Assembly: GCA_015478945.1 (NCBI GenBank) | Contig: JABUQX010103467.1 | Coordinates: forward strand, 1-15,000 | Direction of reading: 5' to 3' | Source of the DNA: Trachelipus rathkii | Taxonomy: Eukaryota > Arthropoda > Malacostraca > Isopoda > Trachelipodidae | Length of the DNA: 15,000 bases | In this document: one piece after another, positions 8,343 to 15,000 of the stretch | How the letters are laid out: each line of letters starts with the position of its first letter | Numbering within the stretch: the stretch's first letter is position 1 | Notes under the pieces: generated by a model | Database searches by the model: none | Told to the model about the DNA's origin: nothing | Seen by the model: only the letters and a program-made list of their open reading frames with translations | Made by a program: the position numbers and the translations under genes

Positions 8343-10634
8343 ATGGCTAGCTTAGGCGTATTAACTGAAAAAAGGAAACATGTACGAAAATCAGTCACAA
8401 CCGAATTCAATAAAATCAAACAAAATTTTCCCTCTTCTTCAGTAGAAATAAAGAAAATAAATTCTCTTGTAGAAGATTATGAAAAAGTATTAGACTCCCT
8501 TAATAATCAAATTCAAAATCTTAAATTTGCTGAAGGGCTTGATGTAGATACTTATGAACAGGAATACAACTCGTGTGATGAGTATAAAGGTAAATGTAAG
8601 GAAATCATTGCCATGCTTAGTACACCTGCTACCCACAATGACCGTTCTAACCAAAATCCTATTCCCAACCAAGTAGATGAGAGTAGGTCTCTCCTTAGAA
8701 GAGCTACCGCCCCTTTGCCAACCTTCAGCAGCGAGGAGGGTGAAGACCTTGCATCATTCTTTGCTCAATTAGAAAACACACTTAGTATACACCCATATTC
8801 GGATTATGATAAGCTACTTATTTTGAGGCAGCAGGTTTCCGGAACAGCCCTCAGATTAATAGATTCGTTAGAACCCGATGAGGAGAGTTATAATAGAGCA
8901 AAATCTCTCCTCATGAATGCTTTGGCTTCACCTGAAATTCAAAAGGCTAAACTAATCAAAAGGTTATCAGAACTCTTACCCATTTCAAATTTTGATCCCT
9001 ATTCATACATTGGCGAAATGAGAACCCTCATGCATAAAACAAAAAAGCTAGATTTAAGTGCAGATGATTTTTTGCAATTTTTCTTCTGGAGAGGCTTAAA
9101 TGATAAGTTCCAAAATATATTAACAAATATTACAAATAATTCCAGACCAACCCTTGCTGAAATGTCTGATACGAATATGTTTCAGGCAGCAGATAGGTAT
9201 TTAATGAATCAAAAGAAAACCCAAGAAAAGTCTAAACATGAAACCAAAGTAATTTCCTCCTATGCTGCCAATATTCCTACATTCAATTGCATCCTTTGTG
9301 TCAAGAATTCCAAAGATGCTTCCCATCTGATATATAAGTGTACTAATTTTCCAGATCCTATCTCCAAATTGAAAGAAATCAGGAAATTTAATATCTGTAC
9401 AAAATGTGCTAATGAACACCCTACATCTGAATGTAGATTTAGGTTTAAAAGTGCATGTAGAAAATGCAACCAATATCATTTTTCTTATTTGTGCCACCAA
9501 AACAACTCTGAGAGTGATTCAGACAATAGAAGTTACAAAACTAAAAACAAGGAAAATAGCAGTAGTAGCCCTAACAATAATAACCATGACCCAGGGGGAT
9601 ATCAAAGTGAAGATGAAAATCAAATTAATACTACTAGCAGCTTAGTAACAATACCAGCATCAGCTCTCAAAGCTTGCATGCACAATAAAACCATCCTTCC
9701 TACATTTACTGCCAGCACTAAAGGAAAAGAGTTAAGAGTTTTGAAAGATGGCGGATGTCAGAGTAATTTTGTCTCATATAAAACTGCTAAAAAACTCCAT
9801 TTAAAGGTTCTTAAAAACAAAATAAATTTAACCGTTAATGGTATTAACAGAAAGCAAAGCTATCATTCAAAACTTGTAGAAATTCCATTAAAGATAGGTA
9901 ACCAAGAACATATAATTGAAGCTTTATGTATCCCTAGTCTCTCTATTACTCTGGAGCTACCAGACATTCCCTTAATTGTAGAAGCATTTTTAGATAAAGG
10001 TTACAATTTAGCTGATAGAAGACTGATTAATTTTAACGGAAAAATTGATGATATAGAACTCATTTTGGGGTCTAAATCCACCTTTTGCATACCAGAGTCT
10101 GATGTACTACTTGGGTCCCAATCTGTATATTCTAATACTCCTATTGGTGTTATTTTAAAAGGAGATTCTGAAAGGATCCTTAAAGACTTAAAACATCTTC
10201 CCCATAATAAAGAAGCTGAACATACCAATGTTCCCCAACTCTCCTCCAATGCCTATAGCATGACTACTCACTTAGAGACCAAGAGTCATGTTGATCTAGC
10301 AGATGACGGGGGTGAGTGCAGAACTGAAAGTATGAATGAATGTGGAATTCTAGATGATTCTGGGGAAGTGATAGAGTTAGAAGGGATTACTGAAGATAAG
10401 TTAGAAGTATATTGTAATAAAATCACCTTATTAGACATGAATGAATATGAGGAAAGTCCCATAGAAGTAAGTGAGAGGAAAAATAAGGGAGGATTAGTCA
10501 AACCTTTGTGTCAGGATAGTAAACCTTTGTGCGAAAGGAAAAAACATTTAATTGAAGGGTTGTACTCTTACTATAAAATGCCTCCCCCAAAAAAGAAATC
10601 CTGCTCATTCAGATCTCCTCTAATAGGATACTGA
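8343..10634 (+). CDS. gag: BEL/Pao-type Gag-protease polyprotein, 763 aa, intact
   Basis: Structural and protease protein of the retrotransposon, expected to form cytoplasmic particles that package element RNA. The start is the first ATG of the frame in a strong context (CACCATGG). Residues 1-95 are charged and helix-rich, possibly coiled coil. Residues about 120-290 resemble DUF1759 (LPTFSSEEGEDLASFFAQLE, then IHPYSDYDKLLIL). Three Cys/His knuckles follow: C316-C319-H328-C333, C352-C355-H359-C364 and C372-C375-H379-C384. An Asn/Ser-rich linker covers 387-433. A retropepsin-like region spans about 450-608, with KDGGCQSNFV at 468-477 and IELILGS at 571-577 leading to TPIGVILKGD. The presumed catalytic motif is D469-G-G, not the usual D-S/T-G. 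Residues 609-763 form an acidic tail with no recognised domain, ending in a basic PPPKKK stretch. There is no RT, RNase H or integrase, whereas a full Gag-Pol of this superfamily is more than twice as long. The open frame suggests recent selection or recent insertion. Confidence 0.9.
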   Translation: MASLGVLTEKRKHVRKSVTTEFNKIKQNFPSSSVEIKKINSLVEDYEKVLDSLNNQIQNLKFAEGLDVDTYEQEYNSCDEYKGKCKEIIAMLSTPATHNDRSNQNPIPNQVDESRSLLRRATAPLPTFSSEEGEDLASFFAQLENTLSIHPYSDYDKLLILRQQVSGTALRLIDSLEPDEESYNRAKSLLMNALASPEIQKAKLIKRLSELLPISNFDPYSYIGEMRTLMHKTKKLDLSADDFLQFFFWRGLNDKFQNILTNITNNSRPTLAEMSDTNMFQAADRYLMNQKKTQEKSKHETKVISSYAANIPTFNCILCVKNSKDASHLIYKCTNFPDPISKLKEIRKFNICTKCANEHPTSECRFRFKSACRKCNQYHFSYLCHQNNSESDSDNRSYKTKNKENSSSSPNNNNHDPGGYQSEDENQINTTSSLVTIPASALKACMHNKTILPTFTASTKGKELRVLKDGGCQSNFVSYKTAKKLHLKVLKNKINLTVNGINRKQSYHSKLVEIPLKIGNQEHIIEALCIPSLSITLELPDIPLIVEAFLDKGYNLADRRLINFNGKIDDIELILGSKSTFCIPESDVLLGSQSVYSNTPIGVILKGDSERILKDLKHLPHNKEAEHTNVPQLSSNAYSMTTHLETKSHVDLADDGGECRTESMNECGILDDSGEVIELEGITEDKLEVYCNKITLLDMNEYEESPIEVSERKNKGGLVKPLCQDSKPLCERKKHLIEGLYSYYKMPPPKKKSCSFRSPLIGY

Positions 10635-10838
10635 GTTACCTAACAGATTTTGATAGTTTTTTTTTTGCATTTAGAAACCTGTACATATATTTTATAATTA
10701 AGGTAGATATTTAGTTTTGTATTTGGAATTAAGTAAAGTTCTTTTTCTCTTACCGATTATTAATGATTAATTTTTTTATTTTTTATTGTTTAATCAATTT
10801 GGATCAACTGGTTCAATTTAAACAAATTGAACCGTTTT
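10635..10838 (+). other. 3' untranslated internal region
   Basis: About 200 bp, AT-rich, between the ORF stop (TGA) and the purine-rich tract. No remnant of a pol gene can be seen in any frame. Confidence 0.6.
10810..10833. other. Perfect hairpin just upstream of the 3' LTR
   Basis: GGTTCAATTT - AAAC - AAATTGAACC is a perfect 10-bp inverted repeat with a 4-nt loop, ending 13 bp before the 3' LTR and next to the purine-rich tract. Part of it is absent from the otherwise similar flank before the 5' LTR. Confidence 0.75.
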
Positions 10839-10846
10839 GGGCGGAG
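10839..10846 (+). other. Polypurine tract (plus-strand primer site)
   Basis: GGGCGGAG lies immediately upstream of the TG that opens the 3' LTR, the expected place for plus-strand priming. It is short and interrupted by one C, so it is assigned mainly by position. Confidence 0.5.
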
Positions 10847-12213
10847 TGTACAAAAAACTGCGTAGTTTTTCTATTTTTGCGAGCCTTTAACAATCGGTTA
10901 TATTTCTTTCTGCCAAATAGTGAAAATAATCATTCTTAAAAATTTATATAAGCCAACTCTAATAAAAGTAGAAGTAAATGAGTCTCTTAAATATATTAAA
11001 CAATTTATTAAATTTTTAGTTTATATTTTTATTACTTAATGATTTCTCAGTTTTAATATTTAAATTTGAAGAAAGAGATAATGGTTAGGAAAATTAATCT
11101 TTCTACCCTATAGCTCTCCATCTTCAAAAAAAGCTTTAAATCAAAGCAATTTCACTAGAAAAGAAAAAAAAAATTTTTTCCCCAAAAGTGGCAACTTTTA
11201 TGACCCACACAGAAAAAATCCGGCCCACGAGGAGAAGGCGATGTTCAGATATTTACTTTAGCAGCAGACCTAGAACAACGAAGGCAGTGAAAAATTAGGC
11301 CGGCCAAAATTTATCATAAAAAACAAGAAATTTGTCTATTTTGTATAGTGAAAATTAAATTACAGATGGCTTCACACTAATTTTTAATCCCCGCAGAATC
11401 CTATCCTATCCCCAGATCCTCGTATGAGGAGTTACAGTAATAAAGGCCGAAATAGCCACTAGGCCATATTAAAGGAACTTCAGCGCTCACTAAGAAAGTT
11501 GAATTAATTAAAGATATTTCAAGGTAAGAAAGTTTTTTTTTCTATTCATTATCTCTTTCTGTTATAGCCTAAACACTTGGATAAAAAAAATAATAAACCT
11601 GCTCAATTTCAATAATATTTTATGTATAGTAGGAAATAGCACTTAAAAATATATATTTACTTCTACTTCATTAGAGTTGGCTTATAAATAATATGCACCT
11701 TAGACTTGCACGGTTTCATGCTCCTTAATTAGAAGCTACCTTATTAGTAATTCATTTAGTTTCATGCGAAATAAAATTGATTTAGTATTGAAAGGTAGCT
11801 GAAGGGTAATTGTGTAGTTGAAGGGGCCAACTTGAATAGGCTTCATATCTTAAATTAAAACCTTTTACACCTATTTATATCTACAGCTACCCATAATATT
11901 GCTGGGAAAATTCAATTTCTCCTATATATATTGTCCCAGTATAGATATATGGTAGATGAAGGGTAATAGTAGAGCTGAAGGGTAATTGTGGAGTTAAAGG
12001 GGCCAACTTGGATGATTTGGCATATGCGATTATCCGAATTGAAGTTAGAAGCCCCCCCTTTTTTTTATGCTATATCTATCATTTTAACCTAATAATAGTA
12101 TGCACAAGGCCAAGTGGTATACTCATAAATTTTCATTTTCGCAGGGGAACTGAATTGCGAGGTTCATGAAATGCTTTACCAGTTACATGATGTCAGCTTT
12201 AGACACTTTGACC

Positions 12214-12277
<64 letters not shown>

Positions 12278-12422
12278 ACTAGGATTAAGAAATATTTTTT
12301 TCTTAACCTATAGAATCTATTTTTTTCATTTTTTTTCTTTCAAATTATTTTACTTAGTTGAGATGGTAATTTTATATCAAAGATAAGCTATTTTGGTACA
12401 TAAAACCTCAATTTTCGGTTCA
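10847..12422 (+). repeat. 3' LTR (1,576 bp)
   Basis: Direct copy of 5972-7557 with the same TG and CA ends. The segment 12183-12213 (31 bp) replaces the unrelated 45 bp at 7305-7349 of the other LTR. Both segments are preceded by GCTTTACCAG and followed by the (ATT)n array, so only this window was swapped. The base after the final CA is the first base of a minisatellite unit. Confidence 0.92.
12214..12276. repeat. (ATT)n microsatellite in 3' LTR
   Basis: About 21 TTA/ATT triplets, counterpart of 7350-7411. The plus-strand poly-Ile ORF across it is not a gene. Confidence 0.95.
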
Positions 12423-12695
12423 GGCACCCTCAAATCCTGTTGTAGTGAGTGCTACAATAGGCACCCTCAATCCTGTGGTAGTGAGTGCTACAATAGGCAC
12501 CCTCAACTTCTTCTGGTAGTGAGTGCTCCAAAGGGCACCCTCAATCCTGTGGTAGTGAGTGCTACAATAGGCACCCTCAAATCCTGTGGTAGTGAGTGCT
12601 ACAATAGGCACCCTCAAATCCTTGTGGTAGTGAGTCCTACAAAAGGCACCCTCAATCCTGTAGTAGTGAGTGATACAATAGGCACCCAAAACTTC
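12423..12695. repeat. 36-38 bp minisatellite, 7 copies plus a partial one
   Basis: Units start GGCACCCTCAA at 12423, 12460, 12496, 12534, 12570, 12607, 12645 and 12681 and continue TCCTGTGGTAGTGAGTGCTACAATA. Each contains a short GTAG...CTAC inverted repeat. Copies 3 and 8 carry an ACTTCTTC variant. The array begins at the first base after the 3' LTR, and no copy is found on the other side of the retrotransposon. ORFs on both strands here are repeat translations. Confidence 0.93.
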
Positions 12696-12942
12696 TTCAC
12701 AAGCCGTCCACACCAACGGCCCAACTGTTCTGTCCACGCAAGCACCGCACTGGTGCTACGGATAACGATAGAGGGTTCCAAACACGTCCTACCACTACTC
12801 CTGGAGACTTAGACTGGTTTCCACACTGGTGCCCGCACCAAGCTCCGCACCGGATGTTTCCAAACACTGGGTTCCACCACACTGGGTCCGCACTGGGTCG
12901 TATTCTCCACCCTAGGTAGGTCCTTAAAACAAAAAAAAGGTC
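12696..12942. other. GC-richer unassigned sequence
   Basis: No gene is recognised. Degenerate short repeats built on CACTGG and GCACCG recur (for example GCACCGCACTGGTGC at 12741-12755, ACACTGGTGCCCGCACC, CACTGGGTCCGCACTGGGT), suggesting decayed satellite DNA. Confidence 0.45.
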
Positions 12943-12975
12943 ATATATATATATATATATATATATTATATAAAA

Positions 12976-13052
<77 letters not shown>

Positions 13053-13085
13053 ACAGTTGTCAGATATATTTACATTACACATATA

Positions 13086-13130
<45 letters not shown>

Positions 13131-13165
13131 GTGGCGTACCTTGAAGATTACACTTGGGTAGGCAA

Positions 13166-13227
<62 letters not shown>

Positions 13228-13231
13228 ATAT

Positions 13232-13262
<31 letters not shown>
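12943..13262. repeat. Cluster of (AT)n arrays with a duplicated junction
   Basis: AT arrays occur at about 12943-12971, 12984-13048, 13094-13126 and 13171-13262, separated by A runs and short unique pieces. The motif TTTTACAGTTGTCA directly follows an array twice, at 13049-13062 and 13263-13276, and the second occurrence lies just past the 3' end of the LINE copy. About 40 bp of unassigned sequence is at 13131-13170. Confidence 0.9.
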
Positions 13263-13266
<4 letters not shown>

Positions 13267-13336
13267 ACAGTTGTCACCACCACTCACGGGCAGAGCCCTC
13301 TCAAGGAGGGGGTGTTGCACGCCTCAGAAGTCAACA

Positions 13337-14661
13337 CTAAAGTAAATTACGCAGATGAGCACAGATGCAGGCTTTGAAGTGGGGGAGATTAAATTCAGCA
13401 GGAAACACAGATGGAAGAGAAATTCCACAGAACAGATGTGGCAGGAAAGAAGGAAGCCACAACACCGCAAGCGAACTAGGACTGGAAGTTACCCACATCA
13501 ACACAAAACTCATGTGCAGATACAGCACCCCTAGTTCTACGAGGGCGACGTAAAGGTGGAGGTACGCGAGTGATAAGCTCCCTCGAGCACCTGCCGCTGC
13601 GGTACCTATAGAAAAGAGATAAAGCACCAAGTGAACTGGAAAGTACAGAAGAGTTTATAAGCCTTTTGGCCTTTGACTCGACCCTATCCAAAAGCCGGGT
13701 GAAACCAGAGCCCCCCCCAGATATGAGAGCAGTACTCCATACATGGGCGGATGAGGCCCTTGTATAGCTGGAGCAACTGAGAAGAGGAAAAAAAGTCTCG
13801 CAGTCTAAACAGAACTCCCAGTTTCTTTGAGGCCGCCCTAGCAACCATTGTGATGTGAGGTTTCCAAGACATTTTTTTTGTTTATGTTAAGGCCAAGGAT
13901 GTTTATATTGTCAACAGGAGAGACAAGAGAACCGTCGAAAGAGATAGGAAAGTTAGAAGGTGTCTTAGAGAGGGAGATTTGTAGGAGTTGAGTTTTTAAA
14001 GAATTGAATTTCACAAGGTTCAGACGACCCCACCCGGAAATTCTATCCAGATCAGCGAGAATAGAATCGGAAAGATTAAGACGAGAGGCAATTCTAGAGT
14101 AAAAGAAAGGAGCAGAAAATTGAAATGAGTTGAAGAATGAAGGGTCGAGTCATCGGCATATGAGTGAATAGAGTTAGATGTGCAGGTGAGAAGATCATTA
14201 ATGAAAAGTAGGAATAAAGTAGGAGATAAGACAGAACCCTGAGGAACACCACTATTGACAGAAAAGGAAGAAGAAGTCGCCCCATCAACAACAGCCGATA
14301 TTGAGCGATTTGAAAGAAAACTAGACATAAGTAAGCAAAGAGAAGGAGGAAACCCAAAGGAGGGGAGCTTGGAGAGCAGTGACGCATGCCATACCCGGTC
14401 AAATGCTTTGGATATGTCAAGCGCCACCACGCAAGTCTCCCGTAGTTCCTAAGGGCGGAAAACCATAAATCGGTTAGATAGGAAAGTATATAGCCAGTAA
14501 GACCTCTAGCTCTGAAAGCCGTACTGGGCTATCGGAAAGAAGTGAATGATAGTTCAGAGTTGAGAAATGAGAGTTGAGAAGAGTTTCAAAGATCTTAGAT
14601 AGAATACAAGTAAGAGCTATAGGGCGATAGTTAGAAGGATCAGAGCGGCTTCCTTTTTTCG

Positions 14662-14663
<2 letters not shown>
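13337..14663 (-). pseudogene. Degraded LINE (non-LTR retrotransposon) reverse transcriptase to C-terminus
   Basis: Read on the minus strand from 14663 downward, the motifs come in the order expected of a LINE. PKKG and DPSNYRPIALT (fingers) come first, then LSKIFETLLNSHF, then VALDISKAFDRVWH (catalytic Asp, motif A, about 14430-14389) and GVPQGSVLSP. YADD follows at 14149-14160 (motif C, catalytic). Later come KPHITMVARAASKKLGVLF with LIRPCMEYCSHIWGG, then LLDRVESKAKRLINS and LSLFYRY. A terminal PAEFNLPHFKA segment ends at a stop at 13337. These pieces are spread over several frames by indels, so the copy is dead although the YADD box is kept. The endonuclease half is missing: the 5' end stops at an (AT)n array at 14663. 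The family is widespread in marine invertebrates and is jockey/I-like, clade not decided. Confidence 0.88.
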
Positions 14664-14707
<44 letters not shown>

Positions 14708-14715
14708 ATAATATA

Positions 14716-14799
<84 letters not shown>

Positions 14800-14824
14800 T
14801 ATATATATATTAATAATATATATA
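14663..14824. repeat. (AT)n microsatellite truncating the LINE
   Basis: About 160 bp of AT repeats with TTATATAATAATATATTAAT-type interruptions. It begins directly after TTCGG of the LINE fingers coding sequence. Confidence 0.95.
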
Positions 14825-15000
14825 ACGAAACTCTTAACTGCAATACGTCCTTTATTTATTTAAAGGAAAATTTAATTTTTCCAGCGTCGCTTTTGAATAA
14901 AGCTTATGTTTTTTTCTTGTATTATATGCATAAGAAATTGACTCAAAGCCTGACATAGGCCTACCAGAATTTTTAAACAATTTTTTAACACATAAAAACC
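14825..15000. other. AT-rich unassigned sequence
   Basis: Nothing is recognised. It does not continue the LINE upstream of the fingers motif, so the LINE really ends at the AT array. Confidence 0.5.

Larger units (their letters stand above)
5972..12422 (+). mobile_element. Non-autonomous BEL/Pao-type LTR retrotransposon (Gag-Pro only)
   Basis: Two direct LTRs with TG...CA ends (5972-7557 and 10847-12422) bound a 3,289-bp internal region. The region starts with a primer-binding site at 7558, has a long leader, one 763-codon ORF, a short 3' UTR with a hairpin, and a purine-rich GGGCGGAG directly before the 3' LTR. The ORF has BEL/Pao-type Gag and retropepsin-like regions but nothing resembling RT, RNase H or integrase, and there is no room for them. 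A complete BEL/Pao element normally encodes all of these in one long Gag-Pol. The ORF is intact and the LTRs are nearly identical, so insertion is probably recent and mobilisation in trans is inferred. No target-site duplication is visible: GCTAG before the element, GGCAC after it. Confidence 0.88.

Noticed and set aside
8225..8419. 64-codon minus-strand ORF overlapping the Gag start
   Set aside because: Low-complexity AT sequence and antisense to the real start of the Gag ORF.
9201..10501. Overlapping ORFs of 69-99 codons inside 8343-10634 in other frames
   Set aside because: They are shadows of the intact 763-codon frame, which carries the recognisable domains.
10635..10846. Hidden reverse transcriptase or integrase remnant after the Gag-Pro stop
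   Set aside because: Only 212 AT-rich bases are available, and no RT or integrase motif appears in any frame.
12393..12812. 139-codon plus-strand ORF with CYNRHPQ repeats and its 105-codon minus-strand counterpart
   Set aside because: Produced by the 36-38 bp minisatellite. It starts within the LTR and has no independent support.
12696..12942. tRNA or pol III promoter near GAGGGTTCCAAAC
   Set aside because: The B-box match is poor, there is no A box and no cloverleaf could be drawn.

Overview
Eukaryotic, repeat-dominated, non-genic DNA. No host gene is recognisable. The very long (AT)n arrays, an (AC)n array, several degraded LINE fragments and one BEL/Pao-type LTR retrotransposon suggest an arthropod, most likely a decapod crustacean such as a penaeid shrimp. 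The organism assignment is an inference from repeat style and LINE protein motifs, not from a diagnostic gene.

Layout. 1-355: AT-rich, no gene. 357-1645: a minisatellite of about 29 copies, mean period 45 bp. 1646-2041 (minus): a broken LINE reverse-transcriptase fragment containing a 92-bp tandem duplication. The minisatellite appears to be an expansion of the next stretch of that same RT sequence. 2042-3921: (AT)n, (AC)n and poly(A) tracts, with a possible 129-bp insertion between 11-bp direct repeats. 4039-4783: a fold-back element with imperfect inverted arms, flanked on both sides by (TA)n, with a GC-richer SINE-like core. 4784-5971: more (AT)n, with a small LINE C-terminus-like remnant at 4941-5134.

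5972-12422 holds the main feature: an LTR retrotransposon of about 6.45 kb. It has two LTRs of about 1.58 kb with TG...CA ends, a primer-binding site directly after the 5' LTR, and a single intact 763-codon ORF with a Kozak-like ATG. The ORF encodes a BEL/Pao Gag (DUF1759-like region, three Cys/His knuckles) fused to a retropepsin-like region. Reverse transcriptase, RNase H and integrase are absent, so it is presumably mobilised in trans by a complete relative. The LTRs are nearly identical except for one short segment that does not align. There is no target-site duplication, and the 5' flank resembles the element's own internal 3' end. These three facts point to inter-element recombination or a tandem arrangement.

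12423-15000: a 36-38 bp minisatellite starts at the first base after the 3' LTR. It is followed by unassigned GC-richer sequence, a cluster of (AT)n arrays, and a degraded LINE copy (minus strand, 13337-14663) running from the RT fingers to the C-terminus. The LINE is cut off at its 5' side by another (AT)n array.
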